From Ramlibacter sp. (GTDB lineage Bacteria > Pseudomonadota > Gammaproteobacteria > Burkholderiales > Burkholderiaceae_C): a stretch of DNA of 64,000 bases. The notes below the pieces were generated by a model that saw nothing but the letters and a program-made list of their open reading frames with translations, did not search any database and was not told where the DNA came from. The DNA lies in assembly GCA_013815685.1 (NCBI GenBank), contig JACDFR010000002.1:62001-126000 (forward strand), written 5' to 3'. This document shows positions 19,901 through 29,217 of the stretch, piece after piece. Made by a program: the position numbers and the translations under genes. Each line of letters begins with the position of its first letter. Position 1 is the first letter of the stretch.

Positions 19901-21738
19901 ACTCGCTGCGCTCGCGCATCAAGCAGGTGGCCTCGGGGCGTTTCGGCGTCACGGCGGAGTACCTGTCGTCCGCCGACCAGATCCAGATCAAGATGGCGCA
20001 GGGCGCCAAGCCCGGCGAAGGCGGACAGCTGCCCGGCGGAAAAGTCTCCAAGTACATCGGCAAGCTGCGCTATTCCGTGCCGGGCGTGGGCCTGATCTCG
20101 CCCCCTCCGCACCACGACATCTACTCGATCGAAGACCTGGCCCAGTTGATCCACGATCTCAAGAACGTGGCGCCGCATGCCTCGGTCAGCGTCAAACTGG
20201 TGTCCGAAGTCGGCGTCGGCACGATCGCCGCGGGCGTCGCCAAATGCAAGAGCGACCATGTCGTGATCGCCGGGCACGACGGCGGCACCGGCGCCTCGCC
20301 CTGGTCTTCGATCAAGCACGCCGGCAGCCCCTGGGAGATCGGCCTGGCCGAGACACAGCAGACCCTGGTGCTCAACCGCCTGCGCGGACGTATTCGGGTG
20401 CAGGCCGATGGCCAGATGAAAACGGGCCGCGATGTGGCCATCGGCGCGCTGCTGGGGGCCGACGAGTTCGGCTTCGCCACCGCCCCGCTGGTGGTCGAAG
20501 GCTGCATCATGATGCGCAAATGCCACCTCAACACCTGCCCGGTGGGCGTGGCCACGCAAGACCCGCAGCTGCGCAAGAAATTCGCCGGCAAGCCCGAACA
20601 TGTCGTCAACTATTTCTTCTTCGTGGCCGAAGAAGTGCGCCAGATCATGGCGCAACTGGGAATCCGCAAGTTCGACGAGCTGATCGGCCGCAGCGACCTG
20701 CTGGATGTCAAGAAGGGGATCGCCCACTGGAAGGCCAAGGGCCTGGATTTCAGCCGGCTTTTTGCCCAGCCCAACGTGCCGGCCGAGGTGCCGCGCTTCA
20801 ATGTCGAAGAGCAGGACCACGGACTGGCCCGCAGCCTCGACCGCATCCTGATCGAGAAGTCGCGGCCCGCGATCGAAAAGGGAGAGAAGGTCCAGTTCAT
20901 CGAGGTGGCCCGCAACGTCAACCGCTCCGTCGGTGCCATGCTCTCTGGTGCCTTGACGAAGGTGCATCCCGAAGGACTGCCCGATGACAGCATCCGCATC
21001 CAGCTCGAAGGCACCGGAGGCCAGTCCTTCGGCGCCTTCCTCGCCAAGGGCATTACGCTCTACCTGATCGGCGACGCCAACGATTACACGGGCAAGGGCC
21101 TGTCCGGGGGACGCATCGTGGTGCGCCCCAGCATCGACTTCCGGGGCGTTGCCTGCAGCAACATCATCATCGGCAACACGGCGCTGTATGGCGCCACTAC
21201 CGGCGAGGCCTTCTTCAGCGGCGTGGCAGGCGAACGCTTCGCCGTTCGCCTGTCCGGCGCCACGGCGGTGGTGGAAGGAACCGGCGATCATGGCTGCGAG
21301 TACATGACCGGCGGCACGGTGGTGGTGCTGGGCAAGACCGGCCGCAACTTCGCGGCCGGCATGTCGGGTGGCATCGCCTACGTCTATGACGAAGATGGCC
21401 AGTTCGCCAGCCGCTGCAACACTTCGATGGTGTCGCTGGACCGCGTGGGAACGGCCGCCGAGCAGAAGGCCGGCGGCAAGAGCCGGCTGCATCAGGACCA
21501 GGCCGACGAGTCCTTGCTCAAGAAGATGCTCGAGGAGCACAACCGCTGGACGGGCAGCAGGCGCGCGCGCGAACTGCTCGACAGCTGGGCCACGTCGCGT
21601 GCCCGGTTCGTCAAGGTGTTCCCCAACGAATACAAGCGGGCCCTCACGGAGATGTACGAGCGGGATCTGGAGGCCGCCAGCAGCGGCAACAACGCCCATG
21701 TGGCGATGAAGCACGATTCGGTCGCCGCGGCCACTTGA
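16957..21738 (+). CDS. gltB: Glutamate synthase (NADPH) large subunit
   Basis: GltB makes glutamate from glutamine and 2-oxoglutarate together with GltD. The 1593-residue product has a short propeptide removed before the catalytic nucleophile C25 ([10 protein letters not shown]) of the class II glutaminase domain (to about residue 430). A central domain, the FMN/2-oxoglutarate synthase domain with [10 protein letters not shown] and [19 protein letters not shown], and the 3Fe-4S cysteines in [18 protein letters not shown] follow. The C-terminal GXGXG beta-helix includes SGGRIVVRP and [14 protein letters not shown]. The ATG at 16957 was chosen for its CCAGGAG site and for correct propeptide length. 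Residues about 461-486 are encoded by a dispersed repeat (18339-18415). Confidence 0.96.
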   Translation: MATAAEISHLQEHGLYARANEHDACGVGFVAHIKGEKSHAIVQQGLKILENLDHRGAVGADKLMGDGAGILIQLPDALYREEMGRQGVELPPPGEYGVGMIFLPKEHASRLACEQELERAVRAEGQVLLGWRDVPVDREMPMSPAVRRKEPILRQIFIGRGNDVIVQDALERKLYVIRKTASAAIQNLKLKYTKEYYVPSMSSRTVVYKGLLLADQVGTYYLDLKDPRCVSALGLVHQRFSTNTFPEWPLAHPYRYVAHNGEINTVKGNYNWMKAREGVMSSPVLGADLKKLYPISFAGQSDTATFDNCLELLTMAGYPISQAVMMMIPEPWEQHTTMDERRKAFYEYHAAMLEPWDGPASIVFTDGRQIGATLDRNGLRPSRYCVTDDDLVIMASETGVLPVPENKIVRKWRLQPGKMFLIDLEQGRMIDDEELKANLANSKPYKQWIENLRIRLDHLESSAAGPSHGAQAHLGGGAVRGVTSAQAIPLLDRQQAFGYTQEDIKFLMSPMAQAGEEGIGSMGNDSPLAVLSSRDKPLYSYFKQLFAQVTNPPIDPIRESIVMSLVSFIGPKPNLLDINQVNPPMRLEVSQPILDFVDMAKLRDIESHTHGKFRSHTLDITYPLDWGHEGVEAKLASLNAEAVDAIKSGKNILIVSDRAVGPTQVAIPALLALSSIHQHLVREGLRTTAGLVVETGSAREVHHFGVLAGYGAEAVHPYLAMETLLSIHKDLPGELSADKAIYNYVKAVGKGLSKIMSKMGVSTYMSYCGAQLFEAIGLNSDTIEKYFTGTASRVEGIGVFEMAQEAIRMHKAAFGDDPVLASMLDAGGEYAWRTRGEEHMWTPDAIAKLQHAARANNWNTYKEYAQLINDQNRRHMTLRGLFEFRLDPSKAISIDEVEPAKDIVKRFATGAMSLGSISTEAHATLAVAMNRIGGKSNTGEGGEDPARYRQELKGIPIRQGQTMGDIMGHDVVEVDYPLNDGDSLRSRIKQVASGRFGVTAEYLSSADQIQIKMAQGAKPGEGGQLPGGKVSKYIGKLRYSVPGVGLISPPPHHDIYSIEDLAQLIHDLKNVAPHASVSVKLVSEVGVGTIAAGVAKCKSDHVVIAGHDGGTGASPWSSIKHAGSPWEIGLAETQQTLVLNRLRGRIRVQADGQMKTGRDVAIGALLGADEFGFATAPLVVEGCIMMRKCHLNTCPVGVATQDPQLRKKFAGKPEHVVNYFFFVAEEVRQIMAQLGIRKFDELIGRSDLLDVKKGIAHWKAKGLDFSRLFAQPNVPAEVPRFNVEEQDHGLARSLDRILIEKSRPAIEKGEKVQFIEVARNVNRSVGAMLSGALTKVHPEGLPDDSIRIQLEGTGGQSFGAFLAKGITLYLIGDANDYTGKGLSGGRIVVRPSIDFRGVACSNIIIGNTALYGATTGEAFFSGVAGERFAVRLSGATAVVEGTGDHGCEYMTGGTVVVLGKTGRNFAAGMSGGIAYVYDEDGQFASRCNTSMVSLDRVGTAAEQKAGGKSRLHQDQADESLLKKMLEEHNRWTGSRRARELLDSWATSRARFVKVFPNEYKRALTEMYERDLEAASSGNNAHVAMKHDSVAAAT
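18339..18415 (+). repeat. Copy of the dispersed ~78-bp hairpin repeat, in frame inside gltB
   Basis: This 77-bp stretch aligns over its whole length with the copies at 28285-28362 and 24086-24162 (shared blocks GCGCAGT, GTGACAAGCG and CCGCCGGGCCGTCCCA). It lies in a linker after the glutaminase domain and encodes [20 protein letters not shown] and neighbours without breaking the frame. The reading frame is the same as in the ABC ATPase copy at 28285. Confidence 0.8.
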
Positions 21739-21793
21739 AGTGTTGGGGACATGCTGAAGATCTGTCCCGCAAAGAAAAAGGTACGAAGAAATC

Positions 21794-23260
21794 ATGGGAA
21801 AAATTACCGGCTTCCTCGAATACGAGCGTGTCGAAGAAGGCTATCGGCCGGTTTCCGAGCGCCTGAAGCACTACAAGGAATTCGTCATCGGCCTGAGCGA
21901 CGAGCAGGCCAAGGTCCAGGGCGCGCGCTGCATGGACTGCGGGACGCCGTTCTGCAACAGCGGCTGCCCGGTCAACAACATCATTCCGGACTTCAACGAC
22001 CTGGTGTTCCGGCAGGACTGGCAAAACGCCTGGGTGGTGCTGGATTCCACCAACAACTACCCGGAATTCACGGGGCGCATCTGCCCCGCACCCTGCGAGG
22101 CGGCTTGCACGCTGAACGTCAACGACGACCCGGTGGGCATCAAGTCGATCGAGCACGCGATCATCGACCGCGCCTGGGAAAACGGATGGGTGAAGCCCCG
22201 GCCGGCCGGGATCCGCACCGGCAAGAAGGTGGCCGTGGTCGGCTCCGGCCCGGCGGGCATGGCGGCGGGGCAGCAGCTGGCGCGCGCGGGCCACGACGTG
22301 ACGCTGTTCGAAAAGAACGATCGCATCGGCGGCCTGCTGCGCTATGGCATCCCCGACTTCAAGATGGAAAAGGTACATATCGACCGGCGCGCCCTGCAGA
22401 TGAAGGCCGAGGGGGTCACATTCCGCACCGGCGTGATGGTCGGCAAGTTGCCCGAAGGCAGCAAGGTGACCAACTGGGCCAAGGAGACCGTGTCGCCCGA
22501 GGAATTGCAGGTGCAGTTCGACGCCGTGCTGCTGACGGGCGGCGCCGAGCAGTCGCGCGACCTGCCGGTGCCGGGGCGCGATCTCGGCGGCATCCATTTC
22601 GCCATGGAGTTCCTGCCGCTGCAAAACAAGGTGAACGCCGGCGACAAGATCAAGGGCCAGATCCGTGCGGACGGCAAGCACGTCATCGTGATCGGCGGCG
22701 GCGACACCGGTTCGGATTGCGTGGGAACCAGCAACCGCCATGGGGCCCTGAGCGTGACGCAGTTCGAGCTCATGCCGCAGCCGCCCGGGGAAGAGAACAG
22801 GCCGCTGACCTGGCCCTACTGGCCCTACAAGATGCGCAGCAGTTCCAGCCACGAGGAGGGTTGCGAGCGCGAGTTCGCCATCGCCACCAAGGAATTCCTG
22901 GGCGAGAACGGCAAGGTCACGGCGCTGAAGACTGTCAGGGTCGAGTGGAAAGACGGCAAGATGGTGGAAGTGCCGAACACCGAGCAGACGCTTGCGGCCG
23001 ACCTGGTGCTGCTCGCGATGGGCTTCGTCAGCCCGGTCGCGGCCATCCTCGATGGTTTTGGCATCGAAAAGGATGGCCGTGGCAACGCCAGGGCGACCAC
23101 CGACTTCATCGGGGGCTATTCAACCAGCGTGCCCAAGGTGTTTGCCGCCGGTGACATGCGCCGGGGCCAGTCCCTCGTGGTGTGGGCCATACGCGAAGGC
23201 CGGCAGGCCGCGCGTGCCGTGGATGAGTTCCTGATGGGATTCAGCGACCTGCCCCGCTAG
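21794..23260 (+). CDS. gltD: Glutamate synthase small subunit
   Basis: GltD is the FAD/NADPH subunit that feeds electrons to GltB through 4Fe-4S clusters. The 488-residue product has an N-terminal cysteine-rich ferredoxin-like domain ([17 protein letters not shown] near residue 39, and [15 protein letters not shown] near 95) and the FAD-binding [17 protein letters not shown]. The NADPH-binding [18 protein letters not shown] and the C-terminal FAD motif [18 protein letters not shown] follow. It starts 55 bp after gltB, and mlaF follows after 11 bp. Confidence 0.96.
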   Translation: MGKITGFLEYERVEEGYRPVSERLKHYKEFVIGLSDEQAKVQGARCMDCGTPFCNSGCPVNNIIPDFNDLVFRQDWQNAWVVLDSTNNYPEFTGRICPAPCEAACTLNVNDDPVGIKSIEHAIIDRAWENGWVKPRPAGIRTGKKVAVVGSGPAGMAAGQQLARAGHDVTLFEKNDRIGGLLRYGIPDFKMEKVHIDRRALQMKAEGVTFRTGVMVGKLPEGSKVTNWAKETVSPEELQVQFDAVLLTGGAEQSRDLPVPGRDLGGIHFAMEFLPLQNKVNAGDKIKGQIRADGKHVIVIGGGDTGSDCVGTSNRHGALSVTQFELMPQPPGEENRPLTWPYWPYKMRSSSSHEEGCEREFAIATKEFLGENGKVTALKTVRVEWKDGKMVEVPNTEQTLAADLVLLAMGFVSPVAAILDGFGIEKDGRGNARATTDFIGGYSTSVPKVFAAGDMRRGQSLVVWAIREGRQAARAVDEFLMGFSDLPR

Positions 23261-23271
23261 ACTCGGGGCTG

Positions 23272-24087
23272 ATGACCGATCCCGACCCTGCTGCGCTTGT
23301 CGAATGCCGTAACCTGAGTTTCGGCTATGGGGATCGGCGCATCCTCGACGATGTGAGTTTCACCGTTTCGCGCGGCAAAGTCACGGCGCTGATGGGCGCG
23401 TCGGGAGGCGGCAAGACGACTGTCCTGCGGCTGATCGGCGGTCAGGTGCGTGCCCGGCAGGGCCAGCTGGCATTCGACGGGCAGGAGATAGGGACGCTGA
23501 ACCAGGCCGGGCTGTACGGCGTTCGCCGCCGCATGGGCATGCTGTTCCAGTTTGGCGCCTTGTTCACCGACCTGAGCGTCTTCGACAATGTCGCGTTTCC
23601 ACTGCGCGAACACACCGACCTGCCGCCGGCGCTGGTGCGCGACATCGTCCTCATGAAGCTCAATGCGGTGGGCCTGCGGGGGGCGCGCGACCTGATGCCG
23701 GCGCAGATTTCCGGCGGCATGGCGAGGCGGGTGGCGCTCGCCCGCGCGATCGCACTCGATCCCGACCTGATCATGTACGACGAGCCCTTCGCCGGGCTCG
23801 ACCCGATCTCGCTGGGCACGGCCGCGCAACTGATCCGCAGGCTCAACGATACCCTGGGCATCACCAGCATCGTGGTTTCGCATGACCTGGAGGAGACCTT
23901 CGGCATCGCCGACCAGGTCATCGTGCTGGCCAACGGCAAGGTCGCGGCCCAGGGAACGCCCGAGGAAGTGCGGGCCTCGCGCGACCCGCTGGTCGACCAG
24001 TTCGTCCACGCCCGGCCCGACGGGCCTGTGGCCTTCCACTACCCCGGGCCCACGGTGGCCCACGACTTCGGCGGAGGGTTTGAATGA
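23272..24087 (+). CDS. mlaF: ABC transporter ATPase MlaF
   Basis: MlaF is the cytoplasmic ATPase of the MlaFEDB complex, which moves phospholipids between the inner membrane and the periplasmic carrier MlaC to keep outer-membrane asymmetry. The 271-residue product has Walker [10 protein letters not shown], signature [17 protein letters not shown], Walker [15 protein letters not shown] and the switch VSHDLEETF. The C-terminal extension [14 protein letters not shown] is the MlaF tail that contacts the second ATPase subunit and MlaB. The spacer to mlaE is almost entirely a dispersed repeat. Confidence 0.95.
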   Translation: MTDPDPAALVECRNLSFGYGDRRILDDVSFTVSRGKVTALMGASGGGKTTVLRLIGGQVRARQGQLAFDGQEIGTLNQAGLYGVRRRMGMLFQFGALFTDLSVFDNVAFPLREHTDLPPALVRDIVLMKLNAVGLRGARDLMPAQISGGMARRVALARAIALDPDLIMYDEPFAGLDPISLGTAAQLIRRLNDTLGITSIVVSHDLEETFGIADQVIVLANGKVAAQGTPEEVRASRDPLVDQFVHARPDGPVAFHYPGPTVAHDFGGGFE

Positions 24088-24162
24088 GCGGCGCAGGACC
24101 GCTCCAAGGCGCGAAGGCCCCCTCGGGGGGCAGCGCAGCGGCATTGCCGCAAGCGTGGGGGC
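24086..24162 (+). repeat. Dispersed ~78-bp hairpin repeat between mlaF and mlaE
   Basis: This copy fills the 82-bp mlaF-mlaE spacer. It contains hairpin 1 (GCCCCC TCG GGGGGC) and hairpin 2 (GCGGCA TT GCCGC), ending in AAGCGTGGGGGC. Elsewhere in the mla operon the gene spacing is much tighter. Confidence 0.85.
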
Positions 24163-24169
24163 CACATTT

Positions 24170-24952
24170 ATGAGCTGGTTCAATCCGGCCGACGTGGGCT
24201 ATGCGGCGCGCGCAAAGCTGGCCGACCTGGGCCATGGCGCGCGCCTGTTCGTGCGGCTCGTGGCGTTGCTCGGCGCGAGCTTGCGCCGCTTCGGCCTGGT
24301 GCGCGACCAGATTCATTTCCTGGGCAATTATTCGCTGGCCATCATCGCCGTGTCGGGCCTGTTCGTGGGCTTCGTGCTGGGATTGCAGGGCTACTACACC
24401 CTGCAGCGCTACGGCACTTCCGAAGCACTGGGCCTGCTGGTGGCGCTCAGCCTGGTGCGCGAGCTCGGCCCCGTGGTCACCGCCCTGCTGTTCGCCGGCC
24501 GGGCGGGAACGGCGCTCACGGCCGAGATCGGCCTGATGAAGGCCGGCGAGCAGCTCAGCGCCATGGAAATGATGGCGGTGGACCCGGTTCAGCGCATCCT
24601 GGCGCCGCGCTTCTGGGCCGGCGTCGTCGTGATGCCGTTGCTGGCGGCCGTATTCAGCGCCGTGGGTATCCTGGGCGGCTGGGCCGTGGGAGTGGTGATG
24701 ATCGGCATCGATACCGGCGCATTCTGGGGACAGATGCAAGGCGGCGTGGACGTCTGGCGCGATGTCGGCAACGGCGTGGTCAAGAGTTTCGTCTTCGGCG
24801 TGACGGTCACTTTCATCGCCCTGCTGCAGGGGTTCCAGGCCCAGCCCACTCCCGAGGGCGTGTCGCGCGCGACCACACGCACCGTGGTGGTCGCATCGCT
24901 GGCAGTGCTGGGGCTCGACTTCACCCTCACGGCGCTGATGTTCAGTATTTAA
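24170..24952 (+). CDS. mlaE: Phospholipid ABC transporter permease MlaE
   Basis: A 260-residue inner-membrane permease of the MlaFEDB system. The start is the ATG at 24170, after the repeat; frames upstream are mlaF. It shows the amphipathic N-terminal helix and about five hydrophobic helices. Conserved blocks are [52 protein letters not shown] and the coupling-helix stretch [28 protein letters not shown]. mlaD follows 13 bp downstream. Confidence 0.95.
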   Translation: MSWFNPADVGYAARAKLADLGHGARLFVRLVALLGASLRRFGLVRDQIHFLGNYSLAIIAVSGLFVGFVLGLQGYYTLQRYGTSEALGLLVALSLVRELGPVVTALLFAGRAGTALTAEIGLMKAGEQLSAMEMMAVDPVQRILAPRFWAGVVVMPLLAAVFSAVGILGGWAVGVVMIGIDTGAFWGQMQGGVDVWRDVGNGVVKSFVFGVTVTFIALLQGFQAQPTPEGVSRATTRTVVVASLAVLGLDFTLTALMFSI

Positions 24953-24965
24953 GGAATAGTTGACT

Positions 24966-25454
24966 ATGGAACGCTCGAAAAACGATGTCTGGGTGGGCTT
25001 GTTCGTGCTGATCGGCGCGGTGGCGCTCGTTTTCCTGGCGCTGCAGTCGGCCAACCTGTTGTCGCTGAGCCTGCAGCCCACCTACCGTGTGACAGCCAAG
25101 TTCGACAACATCGGCGGGCTCAAGCGCCAGGCCGCGGTCAAAAGCGCAGGAGTGGTGGTTGGCCGGGTCGAATCCATCACTTTCGACGACAAGTCCTACC
25201 AGGCGCGCGTGACGCTGGCCCTGGAGAATCGCTATGGCTTTCCCAAGGACAGCTCGCTGAAGATCCTCACCAGCGGGCTGCTCGGCGAGCAATATATCGG
25301 CGTCGAGGCCGGGGCTGCCGACAAGAACATCGTGGCGGGCGATACCATTACGAGCACGCAGTCCGCCGTCGTGCTGGAAAACCTGATTGGGCAGTTCCTG
25401 TATAACAAGGCGGCGGACGGCGCCAACTCCACAGGGACGCCCCCAAAAAAATGA
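24966..25454 (+). CDS. mlaD: MlaD, MCE-domain lipid-binding subunit
   Basis: MlaD is anchored by one N-terminal helix and forms a hexameric MCE ring in the periplasm through which lipids pass. The 162-residue product has the anchor at about residues 8-27 (GLFVLIGAVALVFLAL), then a single MCE domain with YRVTAKFDNIGGLKRQAAVKSAGVVVGRVESI and the hydrophobic pore loop region GLLGEQYIGVEAG. An in-frame TTG six bases upstream is possible, but ATG 24966 with AAGGA ten bases upstream is preferred. The stop overlaps the mlaA start. Confidence 0.94.
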   Translation: MERSKNDVWVGLFVLIGAVALVFLALQSANLLSLSLQPTYRVTAKFDNIGGLKRQAAVKSAGVVVGRVESITFDDKSYQARVTLALENRYGFPKDSSLKILTSGLLGEQYIGVEAGAADKNIVAGDTITSTQSAVVLENLIGQFLYNKAADGANSTGTPPKK

Positions 25455-26269
25455 CACTGACATCTTCATCATTCATGACGCGCAAACCGCGGCCGTGGGC
25501 GCCTGCCGCCTGCGTGGCCGTCCTGCTGATGGCGCTGGGCGGTTGCGCGACCGGCCCCGGCGCCAATTCCCGCGATCCACTCGAGCCCCTGAACCGCAAC
25601 GTGATGAAGTTCAATGAAGGAGTGGATGCCGTCGTCCTCAAGCCCGCGGCCACCCTCTACAGGGATGCGGTTCCGCCCCTCATACGCACGGGCGTCAGCA
25701 ATTTCTTCGGCAATTTGTCGGACGCATGGTCGTTCGTCAACAGCGTGCTGCAGCTGAAGGTGCACAACGCGGCCGAGAACTTCGCCCGGGTGCAGCTCAA
25801 TACGTTCTTCGGCCTGGGCGGCATCTTCGATATCGCCAGCGAATTCAATATCGAGCGGCACCGGGAAGACTTCGGCCAGACCCTGGGGCACTGGGGCGTT
25901 CCCGCCGGGCCGTACCTCGTGCTGCCGCTGCTGGGCCCCTCGACCCTGCGCGACGCCGCGGCGCTGCCGATCGACCGCCGGGCCGACCCCCTGCACGACA
26001 TCGATCCCTGGGGCTCGGGGGCGCTGTACGTGCTGCGCGCCGTTGACATCCGATCGAACCTCCTGCGCGCGGGCTCGGTTCTGGACGAGGCGGCGCTGGA
26101 CAAGTACAGCTTTACCCGGGATGCCCATCTGCAGCGCCGGCGGGCCGAGATTTACGAAAGCAGCACGTCCGACGCGGGCGGGCGGGAACCCAGGGACGAG
26201 GGCGCGCCCGCCGGCACGCCGGCGCAGGGTACGCCCGCCGCGCCCGCCGCGCCCGAGCCGGCCCGCTGA
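25451..26269 (+). CDS. mlaA: Outer-membrane lipoprotein MlaA (VacJ)
   Basis: MlaA sits in the outer membrane with a porin, removes mislocalised phospholipids from the outer leaflet and passes them to MlaC. The 272-residue product has a signal with lipobox ALGGC (Cys32 with this start) and the family blocks DPLEPLNRNVMKFNEGVDAVV, FFGNLSDAWSFVNSVLQ, FARVQLNTFFGLGGIFDIASE and LGHWGVPAGPYLVLPLLGPST. A proline/alanine-rich low-complexity tail of about 30 residues ends it. Enterobacteria encode mlaA apart from mlaFEDCB; here it sits inside the operon. ATG 25451 overlaps the mlaD stop; Met at residue 9 is an alternative start. Confidence 0.94.
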   Translation: MTLTSSSFMTRKPRPWAPAACVAVLLMALGGCATGPGANSRDPLEPLNRNVMKFNEGVDAVVLKPAATLYRDAVPPLIRTGVSNFFGNLSDAWSFVNSVLQLKVHNAAENFARVQLNTFFGLGGIFDIASEFNIERHREDFGQTLGHWGVPAGPYLVLPLLGPSTLRDAAALPIDRRADPLHDIDPWGSGALYVLRAVDIRSNLLRAGSVLDEAALDKYSFTRDAHLQRRRAEIYESSTSDAGGREPRDEGAPAGTPAQGTPAAPAAPEPAR

Positions 26270-26369
26270 TCGGGTTGCATCCTGTTTCAAGGCCCGCAAG
26301 GGCTTCGGAACCCGGCCGCAGGCGGGCGTTCCAACGATGATCGCGGCTGTGCCCGCACGAAAGGGAAGA

Positions 26370-27008
26370 ATGAAGCGACGTTTTGTAGTTCAACTGTGGG
26401 CCGCCGCAGCGGTCATGGCGGCGGGCAGCTTCGCGCCGCTGGCGCGCGCTGCCGACGAAGCACCGGACGCGATGATCAAGCGGCTCTCCGACGAGGTGAT
26501 GGCAGCGATCAAGGCGGACAAATCAGTCCAGTCCGGCGACATGGCCAAGGTGATGGGGCTGGTCGACAGCAAGATCATGCCGAGTGTGAATTTCCAGCGC
26601 ATGACCGCCGCGGCGGTGGGCCCCGCATGGCGGCAGGCCACGCCGGAGCAGCAAAAGCGCCTGCAGGACGAATTCAAGGTGCTGCTCGTGCGCACTTATT
26701 CGGGTGCGCTGGCGCAGGTCAATGACCAGGTCATCAACACCAAGCCGCTGCGCGCGGCCCCCACGGACACCGACGTATTGGTGCGCACCGAAGTGCGCGG
26801 GCGCGGCGACCCGATCCAGCTGGATTATCGGCTCGAGAAAACCTCGGGCGAGGGCGCAGGGTGGAAGATATACAACCTCAACGTGCTGGGTGTGTGGCTG
26901 GTGGAAACCTACCGCAGCCAGTTCGCCTCCGAGATCAACGCCAAGGGCCTGGACGGCCTGATCGCCAGTCTGAGCGAGCGAAACAAGTCAAACGCCAAGA
27001 AGGGCTGA
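26370..27008 (+). CDS. mlaC: Periplasmic phospholipid carrier MlaC
   Basis: MlaC ferries phospholipids between MlaA at the outer membrane and MlaFEDB at the inner membrane. The 212-residue product has a Sec signal ending at ARAAD (about residue 26), then the all-alpha/beta NTF2-like lipid-binding fold with KIMPSVNFQRMTAAAVGPAWRQATPEQQKRL and the C-terminal WKIYNLNVLGVWLVETYRSQF block. The ATG at 26370 has AAGGGAAGA close upstream; the frame upstream is in the 100-bp spacer after mlaA and is not part of the gene. Confidence 0.94.
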   Translation: MKRRFVVQLWAAAAVMAAGSFAPLARAADEAPDAMIKRLSDEVMAAIKADKSVQSGDMAKVMGLVDSKIMPSVNFQRMTAAAVGPAWRQATPEQQKRLQDEFKVLLVRTYSGALAQVNDQVINTKPLRAAPTDTDVLVRTEVRGRGDPIQLDYRLEKTSGEGAGWKIYNLNVLGVWLVETYRSQFASEINAKGLDGLIASLSERNKSNAKKG

Positions 27009-27013
27009 AGCCG

Positions 27014-27295
27014 ATGGCGCCCTCGCTTGTCCTGCCGGCCGAGCTGACGCATGACCAGGCGGGTGTGTGCCTGCGGATGCTGGCGCAAGCCCTGCATTCC
27101 CAGCCGGACCCGGCTGTGGTTGCGGACGCCGGGGCCTTGTCGCGATTTGACTCTTCGGCGCTGGCAGTCTTGCTCGAATGCCGGCGCGAGGCGCTGGCAT
27201 TGGGCAAGAGCTTCTCGGTCAGCCGCATGCCCAAGCGCCTGCGGGACCTGGCCACGCTGTACGGAGTGGCACAGCTGCTTCCGGCCGCACCCTAG
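27014..27295 (+). CDS. mlaB: STAS-domain protein MlaB
   Basis: A 93-residue single STAS domain that binds MlaF and stabilises the transporter. It has the typical anti-sigma-antagonist-like pattern VVADAGALSRFDSSALAVLLECRREALALGKSF and a C-terminal helix. It follows mlaC by 5 bp and completes the order mlaFEDACB. Identification rests on the STAS pattern plus operon position; the sequence alone is short. Confidence 0.87.
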   Translation: MAPSLVLPAELTHDQAGVCLRMLAQALHSQPDPAVVADAGALSRFDSSALAVLLECRREALALGKSFSVSRMPKRLRDLATLYGVAQLLPAAP

Positions 27296-27310
27296 TCCCG
27301 GGGCCCCCAT

Positions 27311-27341
27311 GGCCCCGCAGAAGTACTGCAGGGGCGGGGCC
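27311..27341 (+). other. GC-rich hairpin between mlaB and the next ABC genes
   Basis: GGCCCCGC (27311-27318) and GCGGGGCC (27334-27341) are perfect 8-bp arms around a 15-base loop. An alternative inner pairing uses CCCCGCAG with CTGCAGGGG. No T-tract follows. A TAAAAT hexamer (27344-27349) lies right after it. It could attenuate mla transcription or mark a new transcript start. Confidence 0.4.
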
Positions 27342-27361
27342 GCTAAAATCGTGGGTTGCCC

Positions 27362-28375
27362 ATGCCCGCGATCTCCTTCCAGTCGGTTTCCAAGTCCTAT
27401 CCTTCCGCCCGTAGTGGACCCATCAACGCACTTGAGGCGGTGAGCTTCGACATCCAGGACGGCGAATTCTTCGGCCTGCTGGGGCCCAACGGAGCGGGCA
27501 AGACCACGTTGATCAGCATCCTGGCGGGCCTCGCGCGTGCGAGCTCGGGCCGCGTCAAGGTGCAGGGCCTGGATGTGCAGGCCGATTACGCGGCCGCGCG
27601 GCGCCGCCTGGGCGTGGTGCCGCAGGAGCTGGTTTTCGATCCCTTCTTCAACGTGCGCGAGGCGCTTCGCATCCAGTCGGGGTACTTCGGCGTGAAGAAC
27701 AACGAAGGCTGGATCAACGAACTGCTGGAAAGCCTGGGCCTGGCCGACAAGGCCAACGCCAACATGCGCCAGCTTTCCGGGGGCATGAAGCGGCGCATGC
27801 TGGTTGCCCAGGCACTCGTGCACAAACCGCCCGTGATAGTGCTGGATGAGCCCACCGCCGGCGTGGACGTGGAACTGCGCCAGACGTTGTGGCAATTCGT
27901 TGCCGGTCTGAACAAGCGGGGGAGCACGGTGTTGCTGACCACGCATTACCTCGAGGAGGCAGAGGCCCTGTGCGGACGGATCGCCATGCTGAAGTGCGGA
28001 AGGGTGGTCGCACTGGAGCGCACCAGCGAACTGCTGAAGGCGGCTTCGAGCAATGTGCTGCGATTCAAGATCGACAGTGAACTGCCGCCCGAATTCAAGG
28101 GAAGGGCGCGGGTGACCGGCCGGATCGTGCAGCTACCGGCCCATGACGCCCATGAGATCGAGCGTTACCTGGCGATCATTCGCCAGGCCGGATTGCGCGT
28201 CGAAGACGTGGAAGTCCGCAAAGCCGATCTGGAGGATGTCTTCCTGGACGTCATGGCCAAGCACGGCGAGACGGCCGCGGTGGTGAGCGGCGCCGGGCCG
28301 TCCCAAGACCCGAAGGCCCCCTCGGGGGGCAGCGCAGTACACGAAGTGACAAGCGTGGGGGCTCGTCCGTCATGA
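27362..28375 (+). CDS. ABC-type exporter ATPase (YadG/NodI-like)
   Basis: A 337-residue ATPase paired with the permease gene that overlaps its stop. Walker A is LGPNGAGKTTLISILAGLAR, the signature RQLSGGMKRRMLVAQALVH, Walker B VIVLDEPTAGVDVE and the switch LTTHYLEEAEALCGR. This is the DrrA/NodI/YadG type, usually exporting lipids, polysaccharides or drugs; the substrate is unknown. ATG 27362 is used; a TTG six bases upstream is possible. The last 26 or so residues (about 309-334) are encoded by the dispersed repeat at 28285 and are not expected in homologues. Confidence 0.9.
   Translation: MPAISFQSVSKSYPSARSGPINALEAVSFDIQDGEFFGLLGPNGAGKTTLISILAGLARASSGRVKVQGLDVQADYAAARRRLGVVPQELVFDPFFNVREALRIQSGYFGVKNNEGWINELLESLGLADKANANMRQLSGGMKRRMLVAQALVHKPPVIVLDEPTAGVDVELRQTLWQFVAGLNKRGSTVLLTTHYLEEAEALCGRIAMLKCGRVVALERTSELLKAASSNVLRFKIDSELPPEFKGRARVTGRIVQLPAHDAHEIERYLAIIRQAGLRVEDVEVRKADLEDVFLDVMAKHGETAAVVSGAGPSQDPKAPSGGSAVHEVTSVGARPS
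28285..28362 (+). repeat. Dispersed ~78-bp hairpin repeat forming the C-terminus of the ABC ATPase
   Basis: The repeat contains GGCCCCCTCGGGGGGCAGC (hairpin 1) and CACGAAGTG (hairpin 2), ending AAGCGTGGGGGC. It aligns over its full length with the copies at 24086 and 18339. It is translated as [20 protein letters not shown] and further residues, in the same frame as in gltB. Confidence 0.87.
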
Positions 28376-29127
28376 CGGGCTGGCAGACGCTGTTCTACAA
28401 GGAAGTCCTCCGATTCTGGAAGGTCGGTTTCCAGACCGTTGCCGCGCCGGTGCTCACCGCGGTGCTTTACATGCTGATCTTCGGCCATGTGCTGCAGGAT
28501 CATGTGAAGGTTTACGGCAGCGTCAGCTATACCGCCTTCCTGGTGCCGGGCCTGGTGATGATGAGCGTGCTTCAGAACGCCTTCGCCAACAGCTCGTCCT
28601 CCCTGATCCAGAGCAAGATCATGGGCAACCTGGTGTTCGTTCTGCTCACGCCGCTGTCGCACTGGAGCTGGTTCTTCGCCTACGTCGGCTCCTCGATCGC
28701 CCGCGGCCTTGTCGTGGGGGCGGGCGTGTTCGCGGCCACGGCCTTGTTCGGCGGCCCCAGCTTCGTTGCGCCGCTGTGGATCGCGGTGTTCGCGGTGATG
28801 GGGGCCGCCATGCTGGGCGCGCTGGGCCTGATCGCCGGCCTGTGGGCCGAGAAGTTCGACCAGATGGCGGCGTTCCAGAACTTCGTGATCATGCCCATGA
28901 CTTTCCTTTCGGGCGTTTTCTATTCGATCCATTCGCTGCCCTCCTTCTGGCAGGGCGTGAGCCACCTCAATCCGTTCTTCTACATGATCGACGGATTCCG
29001 ATACGGCTTTTTTGGCATCAGCGACGTATCTCCCTGGCTCAGCCTGGGCATCGTCGGCGGCGCGCTGCTTGCCGTGAGCGCCGTCGCGGTGCACCTTCTG
29101 CGCATCGGTTACAAGATCAGGAGTTGA
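28372..29127 (+). CDS. ABC-2 type permease (YadH/NodJ-like)
   Basis: A 251-residue integral membrane protein with six hydrophobic helices and the ABC-2 signature region near the C-terminus (FIMPMTFLSG-type: NFVIMPMTFLSGVFYSIHSLP and HLNPFFYMIDGFRYGFFG). It is the partner of the preceding ATPase; the start ATG overlaps its stop. Its position between mlaB and murA suggests an envelope-related substrate, but that is inference from context. Confidence 0.9.
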   Translation: MTGWQTLFYKEVLRFWKVGFQTVAAPVLTAVLYMLIFGHVLQDHVKVYGSVSYTAFLVPGLVMMSVLQNAFANSSSSLIQSKIMGNLVFVLLTPLSHWSWFFAYVGSSIARGLVVGAGVFAATALFGGPSFVAPLWIAVFAVMGAAMLGALGLIAGLWAEKFDQMAAFQNFVIMPMTFLSGVFYSIHSLPSFWQGVSHLNPFFYMIDGFRYGFFGISDVSPWLSLGIVGGALLAVSAVAVHLLRIGYKIRS

Positions 29128-29132
29128 AATGT

Positions 29133-29210
29133 CCACCCCCGCGTTTGCGGCTTCGCCGCTGCTCTGCCCCCTTGGGGGGTGCAAGCCTCCCAGGGGCGGC
29201 CCGTCGGAGT
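29133..29210 (-). repeat. Dispersed ~78-bp hairpin repeat, inverted copy, upstream of ibaG
   Basis: The reverse complement matches the plus-strand copies: GCAGAGCAGCGGCGAAGCCG then CAAACGCGGGGG. Hairpin 1 is CCCCC TT GGGGG, hairpin 2 GGC GAA GCC. It occupies the 90-bp spacer between the permease stop and the ibaG start. Confidence 0.8.
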
Positions 29211-29217
29211 CTTGACC

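Noticed and set aside
16927-21795. A minus-strand open frame of over 1600 codons opposite gltB
   Set aside because: It mirrors gltB codon structure in GC-rich DNA, has no family motifs and no ribosome site; gltB on the plus strand is certain.
24960-24965. TTG at 24960 as the mlaD start
   Set aside because: The ATG six bases later has a better ribosome-site distance and gives the family N-terminus.
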